Assembly: GCA_029565065.1 (NCBI GenBank) | Contig: JAKQOW010000069.1 | Location: forward strand, 1-37,264 | Reading direction: 5' to 3' | From: Acidobacteriota bacterium | Lineage (GTDB): Bacteria; Acidobacteriota; JAAYUB01 | DNA: 37,264 nucleotides | In this document: positions 10,567 to 17,304 of the stretch, piece after piece | How the letters are laid out: each line of letters opens with the position of its first letter | How positions within the stretch are numbered: the first letter of the stretch is position 1 | The notes under the pieces: generated by a model | Databases searched by the model: none | Told to the model about the DNA's origin: nothing | What the model saw: the letters and a program-made list of their open reading frames with translations, nothing else | Program-made: the position numbers and the translations under genes

Positions 10567-10585
10567 GGGGTTGGCGGTTGGCGGA

Positions 10586-11149
10586 TCAGGGGGAGGGCGT
10601 GAATGAATCCTCGCGGAGGCGCCAGCGCCAGGTGCGCACCGGAGGCTCGCCTCCGGAGGCATCATATCCGCCCCGGCGCGATTCCCGGTCGAAGCGGGTG
10701 TAATCGATCGCCGAGCGAAATTCGATGGTGTCGGCGTCGCGCCACTTGACAGCCTCGATGGCGAGCGGGTAGGGATCGACGGTCTTCTCCGCCGGCAGCC
10801 GCTCCCCCGCCCGGCTGCCGCCGGTCACGAGATCGGCCACCTGATAGACGGTCACGACCGGATGTCCTTCCCCGACCGACACGATCGCCACGCGGGCGCT
10901 ATCGGGGGACACGGCCACGGACTGGATCTGCGCCAGCACGTCCGTTTCCGCCCGCACGAGGCGGAGATTCTCCGCCGCGTCCACCCAACCCAGCGCGTCG
11001 CCATCCTCACCTGCCACCACCGCCAGCGCCCGGCACGGCCCGCCAGCCACCGGATACTCGCGCACGTTGCGGTACCCGGTGCCGCACGCCGCAAGGCTCA
11101 ACACAACGATACCGGCCAACAGCGCGGTCCGACCCGGCGAAGCGATCAT
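10586..11149 (-). CDS. Hypothetical lipoprotein
   Basis: 187 residues with a type II signal peptide (TALLAGIVVLSLAAC, lipidated Cys22). No family is recognised. The body alternates strands and turns in a beta-propeller-like manner (ALGWVDAAENLRLV, VAVSPDSARVAIVSVGEGHPVVTVYQV, AVKWRDADTIEFRS), similar to one or two blades of a TolB/WD-type protein, with a charged Arg-rich C-terminal part. Predicted to be attached to the periplasmic side of a membrane. It converges with the LysR-type gene and diverges from the C69 peptidase gene; the octamer arrays flank it on both sides in opposite orientations. Confidence 0.6.
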   Translation of the reverse strand: MIASPGRTALLAGIVVLSLAACGTGYRNVREYPVAGGPCRALAVVAGEDGDALGWVDAAENLRLVRAETDVLAQIQSVAVSPDSARVAIVSVGEGHPVVTVYQVADLVTGGSRAGERLPAEKTVDPYPLAIEAVKWRDADTIEFRSAIDYTRFDRESRRGGYDASGGEPPVRTWRWRLREDSFTPSP

Positions 11150-11297
11150 CCCATCCTCCGGCCATCAGAATGAACATAGCCTATCCCGGCCATCCGGCAA
11201 GTCAAGGGGGAATCCGTCGGAAAGGATCAATTTGCTCCCCAGCGCATGCCCACACACAAACCATACCCCGTGACAGCTCATGAAAACCTCCGCCACC

Positions 11298-11329
11298 GAT
11301 TCACCAATTCACCCATTCACCAACACACC
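11298..11329 (-). repeat. Octamer tandem array, inverted orientation
   Basis: Four units read as GATTCACC, AATTCACC, CATTCACC and AACACACC on the plus strand, that is, the reverse complement of the GGTGAATC family seen at 10519 and 13056. It lies in the gap before the C69 peptidase gene. Confidence 0.75.
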
Positions 11330-11411
11330 GATCTTCTTTTCCTTTGGCCTCCCGTCCGTCTTTGTGTACCCTGTTCCTTCGTATCCCAACTCTGGAAGGA
11401 GAGTCCCCTCC

Positions 11412-13049
11412 ATGAAACACCGTGTCGCCATCCTGACCCTGATCATCCTGGCCGCCGGCGCGTCCGCCGCCTGGGGCTGCACCATCATCGGCGTGGGCAA
11501 GAAGGCTTCCGCCGACGGCTCCGTCATCGTCTCCCATACCGACTGCGGTCCCGACTCCCGCATCCGGGTGGTGCCGGCCCAGACCTTCGCCCCCGGCGAA
11601 AAGGCCCCGGTCTACTGGGGATTGCAGGATCCGGCCCAGCCGCTCGAGGCGCCCGCGGAAATTCTCGGCTACATCCCACAGGTGGAGAGGACCTACGCCT
11701 ACTTTCGTTCCGCCTATTCCCACATGAATGAACACCAGCTGGGCATCGCCGAAAGCACCACCAACCAGCGGCCGGAGCTGGCCAACGAAAAGGGGAAGTG
11801 CGAGCAGATCATGACCATCGAGCAGGCGCAAATATTCGCCCTGCAGCGCTGCCGCACCGCCCGCGAGGCGGTCCGCCTCATCGGCGAGCTGGTCACCGCC
11901 TACGGTTTCCTTTGCTCCAGCGGTGACGGCTCCGAGACCCTCTGCATCGGCGACCCCAACGAGGCCTGGGTCATGGAGGTGTTCGGCGTGGGGCCGGGCT
12001 GGAAGAAAGCCAGCGGGGCCCCCGGCGCCATCTGGGCCGCCCGGCGGCTCCCCGACGACCACGCCACCATGATCCCCAACTGGAGCATCCTCAAGGAGCT
12101 CCATCCCGAAGATTCCGAAAACTGCATGGTCTCGGCCAACTGGCAGCAGGCGGCCATCGACCGCGGCTGGTACGATCCGGCCGCCGGCCGGCCGTTTGTC
12201 TGGCAGGAGATTTACGCCCCCCTGCCCCAGGAGTTCGCCACCAGCCGCTTCTGGCTCTTCCACACCACCTTCGCCCCGGCGTATCGCGAGTGGCCCGACC
12301 GGAAACTCTCGGACGACCCGCTCAAGGGGATCAACCCGTACTACCAGTACGTGGAGCCCCTGTCCATCTACCCGTTCTCCGTCAAGCCCGAGCGGCCCGT
12401 TTCCGTCCGCGACGTGATCGCGTTCCAGCGCTCCGTGTTCGAGGGGACCATCTACGACCTCACCGCCGACCCGAACTGGCTGGTGCCCGACGGCAAGGGC
12501 GGCTACGTCAAGAGCCCACTGGCCACCCCGTTCCCGGGGAAGGACCTGCGGCTCCTGCTCAAGCTCACCAACCGCCGCCCCGTGGCCCGGCATCGCGGCC
12601 ACTACGGCATGGTCTGCCAGATGCGGAGCTGGCTCCCCGACCCGGTGGGCGGCGTCTACTGGGTCTACCTCGACAATCCCTACTTCAGCCCCTACGTTCC
12701 CTTCTACGCCGGCGTGACCGAAACCGCCGCCAGTTACCAGCTCTACGACCCCGAGCGCTTCTCCGAGGAATCGGCCCGCTGGGCCATTGACTTCGTGGAC
12801 AACCTGGCCGGCCTCCGGTTCCAGCCGGCTATCGAGGACGTCCGCGCTGTGCGCGACCCGTGGGAAGAAAAGATCTTCGCCCGCCAGGCCGAGGTGGAGG
12901 CCGAGGCGGTCCGGCTTCACGGCCAGGATCCGGCGGCGGCCCGGGAGTATTTGACCCGGTACTGCGTCGGGCTACAGGCGGAGGTCCCCCCCATGTTCCG
13001 GCAACTCCGGGAAACGATCATCACGAAGTACACGAACAACCGGGAATGA
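11412..13049 (+). CDS. Exported C69-family dipeptidase (N-terminal nucleophile hydrolase)
   Basis: 545 residues from ATG 11412 (AAGGAG about 9 nt upstream); the frame is open back to 11280 but that part is repeat-derived. Residues 1-22 are a signal peptide ending in AAWG, and the next residue is Cys23, followed by TIIGVGKKASADGSVIV. In peptidase family C69 (U34, PepD type) the mature enzyme begins with exactly this Cys, the nucleophile. Other family sequences are SHTDCGPDSRIRVVPA, GIAESTTNQR, a TREAVRLIGEL-like stretch (TAREAVRLIGELVTAYGF) and the GDPNEAWVMEV signature. It hydrolyses dipeptides, probably in the periplasm during peptide scavenging. Alternative substrates such as acyl-amino acids cannot be excluded. 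Confidence 0.88.
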   Translation: MKHRVAILTLIILAAGASAAWGCTIIGVGKKASADGSVIVSHTDCGPDSRIRVVPAQTFAPGEKAPVYWGLQDPAQPLEAPAEILGYIPQVERTYAYFRSAYSHMNEHQLGIAESTTNQRPELANEKGKCEQIMTIEQAQIFALQRCRTAREAVRLIGELVTAYGFLCSSGDGSETLCIGDPNEAWVMEVFGVGPGWKKASGAPGAIWAARRLPDDHATMIPNWSILKELHPEDSENCMVSANWQQAAIDRGWYDPAAGRPFVWQEIYAPLPQEFATSRFWLFHTTFAPAYREWPDRKLSDDPLKGINPYYQYVEPLSIYPFSVKPERPVSVRDVIAFQRSVFEGTIYDLTADPNWLVPDGKGGYVKSPLATPFPGKDLRLLLKLTNRRPVARHRGHYGMVCQMRSWLPDPVGGVYWVYLDNPYFSPYVPFYAGVTETAASYQLYDPERFSEESARWAIDFVDNLAGLRFQPAIEDVRAVRDPWEEKIFARQAEVEAEAVRLHGQDPAAAREYLTRYCVGLQAEVPPMFRQLRETIITKYTNNRE

Positions 13050-13055
13050 AGGGAT

Positions 13056-13095
13056 GGTGAATCGGTGAATCGGTGAATCGGGGAATCGGGGAACA
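13056..13095 (+). repeat. Octamer tandem array, plus orientation
   Basis: Three perfect GGTGAATC units, then GGGGAATC and GGGGAACA. It begins 7 nt after the stop codon of the C69 peptidase gene. Confidence 0.8.
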
Positions 13096-13170
13096 GGCCA
13101 TGACCGGAAGTGGGAATTTGATTCGTCCCTTCCCTTCAAGATGGCCAGAACCTGAGACTGGCGGATCCCC

Positions 13171-13199
13171 TGTTCCTTCGGGACAGGTTGCAGTATAAT
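13171..13199 (+). promoter_or_regulatory. Candidate promoter of the MltF-like gene
   Basis: A perfect TATAAT at 13194-13199 is 72 nt before the start codon. The hexamer at 17-nt spacing, TGTTCC (13171-13176), is a poor -35. A short stem (CCTGT and ACAGG around a TTCGG-containing loop) overlaps the spacer. Promoter function is inferred from the -10. Confidence 0.45.
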
Positions 13200-13270
13200 G
13201 CGGGCGCCTTTTTCGGCTCACCTATTCAGACAGGCACGTCGGGCAACGATGCTCAATCGAGGTACTCGTC

Positions 13271-14842
13271 ATGGCAGGTTATCATCCCATGCGAAAAGGT
13301 GACAATCGACGGAAGCTGCCCACCCTCCTTTGGAACACCGCCACCGCGGTTCTCGCGACTCTGCTGATGTTCGGGTGCGGCGGGTCGCCGGCGGTGCCCG
13401 GCGAAAAGCCGCCGGCGGCACCGGCAACCGAGACCGCGGCTCCCGCAGCCGAAGCCCCCGCGCCCGATTTCGAGGATCCCGCCATCGCCCCCATCCTGCG
13501 GCCATGGACCGGCGACCTCGACGGCATGCTCAAGCGCCGGTACATCCGGGCGCTGGTCCCGTACAGTAAAACGTATTTCTTCATCGATCGGGGCGACCAG
13601 CGCGGGATTGCCGCGGAAATGCTCCGGGAGTTCGAGAAGGTCCTCAACCAGAAGCTCCGCACCCGGGCGCTCAAGGTCCACGTGGTGGCCATCCCGGTTC
13701 GACGCGACCAACTGTTCCAGTACCTGATCGAGGGCCGCGGCGACCTGGCCCTGGGCAACCTGACTGTCACCCCGGAACGGCAGAAGCTGGTGGATTTTTC
13801 CGATCCGGCCATGACCGGCGTTCAGGAGGTCGTGGTCACCGGCCCGGCCGGATCGGACGTCCGGAGCTTCGACGATCTCGCCAGCCGGGAAGTCTGGGTG
13901 CGGGCGTCCAGCAGCTACTGGGAGCACCTGCAGGCGGTCAATGCCGAACGGCGCGAGGCCAAGCAGCCCGAACTCCTCCTCCGGGCGGCCGACGAGCAAC
14001 TGGAGGATGAAGACATCCTGGAGATGGTCAATGCCGGCCTGCTGCCGGCGACGGTGGTGGACAGCCACCTGGCAACATTCTGGGTTCAGATCTATCCGGA
14101 CATCCGGGTGCACGAAACGCTGGCGGTGAACACCGGCGGCGACATCGCGGCGGCGTTCCGCAAGGGGAGCTCCGGGCTGGCCAAGGAAGTCAACGCCTTC
14201 GTCAAGTCCCACAAGATGGGCACCCTGTTCGCCAACACCCTCCTGCAGCGTTACCTGAAGGACACCCGCTGGATCAAGAACTCCACCAACGAGCGGGAGG
14301 TGAAGAAGTTCAAAGCCCTCGTCGCGCTGTTCCAGAAATACGCGGGCCAATACGATTTCGACTGGCTGATGATCGCCGCCCAGGCGTACCAGGAGTCGGG
14401 GCTGGACCAAGGGGTGCGCAGTCCCGTCGGCGCCATCGGGGTCATGCAGGTTATGCCCACCACCGCCCGGTCCCGGGAAGTGAACATCCCCGATATCGAG
14501 AAGGTAGACCGCAACATCCACGCCGGCGTCAAGTACATGCGGTTCATGATGGACGAGTATTTCAAGGATGCGCCCATGGACCGGGTCAACAAGGGCTTGT
14601 TCGCGTTCGCCTGCTACAACGCCGGCCCCAACCGGATCGCCCGGCTGCAGAAGGAGGCGGCGGCCGCCGGACTCGATCCCAACAAGTGGTTCCACAACGT
14701 CGAGATCATCGTCGCCAAGCGGGTGGGCCGCGAGACGGTGACCTACGTCAGCAACATCTACAAGTACTACCTGGCCTTCAAGCTGGTGCAGGAGCGGACA
14801 GGCCAACGCCAACAAGCCAAGGACGACCTGAAACAGCCCTGA
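13271..14842 (+). CDS. MltF-like membrane-bound lytic transglycosylase
   Basis: 523 residues from ATG 13271 (GAGG 8 nt upstream); ATG 13289 is an alternative. A lipoprotein signal ends in LLMFGC, followed by an Ala/Pro-rich linker. Residues about 85-330 are an SBP_bac_3 solute-binding-like domain (RRYIRALVPYSKTYFFIDRG, DLALGNLTVTPERQKLVDFS). Residues about 345-505 are the SLT lysozyme-like domain, with the catalytic Glu375 in AYQESGLDQ, then GAIGVMQVMP, NIHAGVKYMRFM and ACYNAGPNRI. This two-domain order is that of MltF, which cleaves peptidoglycan and is allosterically tuned by muropeptides at the first domain. Predicted outer-membrane lipoprotein. It has its own promoter candidate and stands alone. 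Confidence 0.9.
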   Translation: MAGYHPMRKGDNRRKLPTLLWNTATAVLATLLMFGCGGSPAVPGEKPPAAPATETAAPAAEAPAPDFEDPAIAPILRPWTGDLDGMLKRRYIRALVPYSKTYFFIDRGDQRGIAAEMLREFEKVLNQKLRTRALKVHVVAIPVRRDQLFQYLIEGRGDLALGNLTVTPERQKLVDFSDPAMTGVQEVVVTGPAGSDVRSFDDLASREVWVRASSSYWEHLQAVNAERREAKQPELLLRAADEQLEDEDILEMVNAGLLPATVVDSHLATFWVQIYPDIRVHETLAVNTGGDIAAAFRKGSSGLAKEVNAFVKSHKMGTLFANTLLQRYLKDTRWIKNSTNEREVKKFKALVALFQKYAGQYDFDWLMIAAQAYQESGLDQGVRSPVGAIGVMQVMPTTARSREVNIPDIEKVDRNIHAGVKYMRFMMDEYFKDAPMDRVNKGLFAFACYNAGPNRIARLQKEAAAAGLDPNKWFHNVEIIVAKRVGRETVTYVSNIYKYYLAFKLVQERTGQRQQAKDDLKQP

Positions 14843-15015
14843 GAGCGGAATATCGCCTCGTGACGGACTGCTGTATTGTTACGAGCACAAGTACGATTAC
14901 TCAGTCACTCCCGAAGTTCTGCCATTATTTGGCTGGATCATTTCACCGGTTCCTCTCCCCCGCTCGCCCGTCTCATCATCGACCGGCACGATCCAAACTT
15001 TCACAACGAGAATAG

Positions 15016-15051
15016 CCAGGCGTAGCCCCGCGAATGCGGGGCGGCGCCTGG
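15016..15051 (+). repeat. REP-like palindrome A
   Basis: A 36-nt near-perfect hairpin: outer arms CCAGGCG and CGCCTGG, inner arms GCCCCGC and GCGGGGC, loop GAAT, with 2-nt bulges on each side. A mirrored copy, including the preceding AATAG, is at 15374-15409. Confidence 0.85.
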
Positions 15052-15074
15052 AAATTCGATTTCGTTTGACGTCA

Positions 15075-15096
15075 CGCGCCCCTGATAAGGGGCGCG
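15075..15096 (+). repeat. REP-like palindrome B
   Basis: Perfect 9-bp arms CGCGCCCCT and AGGGGCGCG around the loop GATA. Its partner with the same arms is at 15329-15350. Confidence 0.85.
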
Positions 15097-15103
15097 GAGA
15101 AGA

Positions 15104-15277
15104 TCACAGCAGATATCATTCGTCGACCGCGACGTGGTGCAGGCGGAGCAACTGAACCAACTCCTCTCGCGCCGATACCCGCCGGTGCGCCGCCTGGTTC
15201 TCCATGTACCGCCGGACGTTTGGGACCTGAGAGGCACTCACCGAAAACGCCGAATAGCCGTCCGGCCAATTGAATCC
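15104..15277 (-). pseudogene. RAYT (REP-associated tyrosine transposase, IS200-like) C-terminal remnant
   Basis: About 58 codons that match the C-terminal tail of Y1/IS200-type REP-associated transposases: GFNWPDGYSAFSVS, then SQVPNVRRYMENQAAHRR, EELVQLLRLHHV and VDE. The family normally has WQxGYGAFSVS, QV...Y-I-x-NQ-x-x-HH, EE(F/L)...LL and a terminal DERYL. The HUH motif and catalytic Tyr are missing, so the gene is dead. The frame ends at TGA 15116-15118 directly after VDE and continues as YLL then TGA, exactly the family ending if the stop replaced an Arg codon (CGA to TGA). Upstream of residue G39 of the open frame the translation is just palindrome DNA. It is centred between mirrored palindromes, the substrate type of these enzymes. 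Confidence 0.75.
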
Positions 15278-15328
15278 GGGCGCGTTCGGCAGGAGGGAAT
15301 TTTTCCGAAGATTCGGTCCGCGATTCTC

Positions 15329-15350
15329 CGCGCCCCTGTTCAGGGGCGCG
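15329..15350 (-). repeat. REP-like palindrome B, partner copy
   Basis: Perfect 10-bp arms CGCGCCCCTG and CAGGGGCGCG with a TT loop; the same arms as palindrome B on the other side of the transposase remnant. Confidence 0.85.
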
Positions 15351-15373
15351 CCACAATTTTTAGATTCCGCTTC

Positions 15374-15409
15374 CCTGGCGCTGCCCCGCATTCGCGGGGC
15401 TGCGCCTGG
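15374..15409 (-). repeat. REP-like palindrome A, inverted partner copy
   Basis: The reverse complement of palindrome A with few changes: inner arms GCCCCGC and GCGGGGC around ATTC, outer arms CCTGGCG and CGCCTGG (one mismatch), followed by CTATT, the complement of the AATAG before palindrome A. Confidence 0.85.
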
Positions 15410-15510
15410 CTATTGTCTTTGCAACTGGAAGGGCTTACCTGAGATTCGACATTGCGACAAGGAGCTGGAGTGAACGATCATGCCCCTCTGGTTCCAGCTC
15501 TGCCGGGTTG

Positions 15511-15577
<67 letters not shown>

Positions 15578-15672
15578 CGAAGAGACAGTGACTTCTATCT
15601 CCTGTCACCTGTCTTTTCACTCCTCTTTCCCGTCTTCTCACTCCTCTCCGCTCACTGTTCACCGAACGCGGC

Positions 15673-16317
15673 CTACGGCTCGGCCAGGAGCCACGGGCGG
15701 ACCGGGGAGGCGTCGAGGTCGCCCAGGGGGAGCGGGGTGACCCAGAGCCGGTACTCGCCCGCCGGCGCCGCGGCCAGATCCAAATTTTCCAGAAGGTAGA
15801 TTCCGGCCGTGAACAGGATCCGGTGGGCGGGAGCCGCCTCGTCGCCGAAGGCGTCCACTGACGGCGTGTCGATCCCCACGAGACGGACGCCCCCGTCGGC
15901 CATGATTCGTGCCGCCGCCGCGGTGATGAAGGCGAACGGCCCCTCGAACTCGCGCCCCGCCGGCGAAGTGCCCGTCCGGAACAGCACCCGCTCGGCCCCC
16001 CGCGCCTGCCGGGCGGCCGCTTCGTCCACGGCGGCGCCGGCGGTGTCCACCACCCGGACGGGGCCGCAGCCGAGCGCCGGCGGGAAGTCGCCGATGCCGG
16101 GCGCCCCGGGGAGCATGTGCGCCGGCGCGTCGAGATGGGTGCCGGCATGCACCGACAGCGCCAGGCGGGACACCCGCCAGGTGATATCACCGGCGGCGCT
16201 CCGTTTCGTCTGAACCTCCACCGTATGGTCGCCGGGCCACACCCGGGTGGCCGGCCCCAGCGGCCGGCTGATGTCGATCCAGCGGACGTCCGGCCCCGGT
16301 GTCCATGTGTTCACCAT
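15673..16317 (-). CDS. Cyclase / kynurenine formamidase family metal hydrolase
   Basis: 214 residues from ATG 16317 (GGGGTGGCAG before it); the open frame extends to 16473 without a better start. The metal-binding signature HxGTHxDxPxH is intact (HAGTHLDAPAH). Also visible are WIDISRPLGPATRVWPGD at the N terminus, GVRLVGIDTPSVD, and the family ending ENLDL...GEYRLWVTPLPL...SPVRPWLL. The family (PF04199) includes KynB-type arylformamidases, isatin hydrolases and polyketide cyclases. Length and the ending fit KynB, which hydrolyses N-formylkynurenine, but no other tryptophan-catabolism gene is nearby, so the substrate is open. Cytosolic. Divergent from the isochorismatase-fold gene across 203 nt. 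Confidence 0.85.
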   Translation of the reverse strand: MVNTWTPGPDVRWIDISRPLGPATRVWPGDHTVEVQTKRSAAGDITWRVSRLALSVHAGTHLDAPAHMLPGAPGIGDFPPALGCGPVRVVDTAGAAVDEAAARQARGAERVLFRTGTSPAGREFEGPFAFITAAAARIMADGGVRLVGIDTPSVDAFGDEAAPAHRILFTAGIYLLENLDLAAAPAGEYRLWVTPLPLGDLDASPVRPWLLAEP

Positions 16318-16520
16318 CTGCCACCCCCGCGACGGCGTCCCGTCGGCGCTGTCTGCGCTGACGGGCGGCGCTCCCGATTGTACGCGACCCGCGCCTGGCC
16401 GCGCAACCCGTCCCATCGCCCCCTCAGCGCCGGCCGAAACACGATCCACCCCAAAATCGTATGCTTGGGCCATACGACGGACTCATTCCGCCTCAATCAC
16501 CACCGAATCGGGAGGACACC

Positions 16521-17114
16521 ATGAAACGGACTCTGTTGTTCAGCCTGCTGGCTCTGGCGCTGCTGGTGCCGGCCCTGGCCGATGGCGAGGCGCCGGCGGC
16601 ACCGGCCAAGGGGAAGCCGGCCCTGCTGGTGATCGACATCCAGAACGCCTATCTCGGCTACATCCCGGAGCAGCACCGGGGGATCGGGATGTGGACGATC
16701 AACGCCGCCATCGACCTGTTCCGACAACACGGCTACCCCATCATCCGCGTCTACCACACTGATCTGCAGCAAGGCCCGCCGCCCGGCTCCGAGCAGTTCG
16801 AGTTTCCAAAGACCGTCCATATCCAGGAGGGCGACCTGAAGGTGATCAAGAACTTTCCCAGCTCCTTCAAGAAGACTGAACTGGAGAAGATCCTGCGCGA
16901 CCAGGGGGTGGACACGGTATTCCTCTGCGGTCTGAGCGCCGTGGGCTGCGTGCTCTACACCTACTTCGATGCCAAGGGGCTGGACTACCGCACCTTCATG
17001 ATCAAAGACGGGATCATGAGCCACCGCCCCGACCTGACCAAAGCCGTGGAGGAGATCACGGGCGCGGCGGATCTCGACGCCATCGCCTACATGCTGGAGT
17101 GCGCCAAGCGCTGA
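16521..17114 (+). CDS. Exported cysteine hydrolase of the isochorismatase family
   Basis: 197 residues from ATG 16521 (GGGAGG 5 nt upstream). Residues 1-20 form a signal peptide (TLLFSLLALALLVPALA), which is unusual for this mostly cytosolic family. The catalytic triad is present: Asp39 in LLVIDIQNAY, Lys110 in VIKNFPSSF and Cys143 in GLSAVGCV. Members hydrolyse C-N bonds in nicotinamide, carbamoylsarcosine and isochorismate-like substrates; nothing here identifies which. It diverges from the cyclase-family hydrolase, and the two may act on related amides. A strong terminator follows at 17150. Confidence 0.85.
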   Translation: MKRTLLFSLLALALLVPALADGEAPAAPAKGKPALLVIDIQNAYLGYIPEQHRGIGMWTINAAIDLFRQHGYPIIRVYHTDLQQGPPPGSEQFEFPKTVHIQEGDLKVIKNFPSSFKKTELEKILRDQGVDTVFLCGLSAVGCVLYTYFDAKGLDYRTFMIKDGIMSHRPDLTKAVEEITGAADLDAIAYMLECAKR

Positions 17115-17149
17115 CGCAACGGACCACAGCCGCGCATCTATCCACGCGG

Positions 17150-17184
17150 CCGCACCGGTCACAAACCGGTGCGGCATATTTTTC
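17150..17184 (+). terminator. Rho-independent terminator
   Basis: A perfect 10-bp stem, CCGCACCGGT and ACCGGTGCGG, with a 5-nt loop CACAA is followed by CATATTTTTC. It lies 35 nt after the isochorismatase-family stop codon and isolates that gene from the repeat-protein operon. Confidence 0.85.
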
Positions 17185-17238
17185 GGGTTTGCCCGAGAGC
17201 GGAAGGCTCACCGCACGTTTCGGTACAATTCCTTCCCG

Positions 17239-17269
17239 TTGACAACTTTTCTGGCGTATCATCGATAAT
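17239..17269 (+). promoter_or_regulatory. Candidate promoter of the repeat-protein operon
   Basis: A perfect -35 TTGACA (17239-17244) and GATAAT (17264-17269) with a 19-nt spacer, 35 nt before the start codon at 17305. The spacer is longer than optimal; TATCAT at 17257 would be too close. It is the only promoter-like element between the terminator at 17150 and the gene. Confidence 0.4.
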
Positions 17270-17304
17270 CATCTGGCAGCCCATCGTTCGCGAGGAGGCG
17301 CATC

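Noticed and set aside
11280..11411. Longer N terminus for the C69 peptidase starting at 11280
   Set aside because: It is a translation of the octamer repeat (SPIHPFTNTPI) and would bury the signal peptide and the N-terminal nucleophile.
15116..15391. 91-codon minus-strand frame as an intact small gene
   Set aside because: Its first 37 codons are translated palindrome DNA and the rest is only the tail of a transposase with a premature stop.
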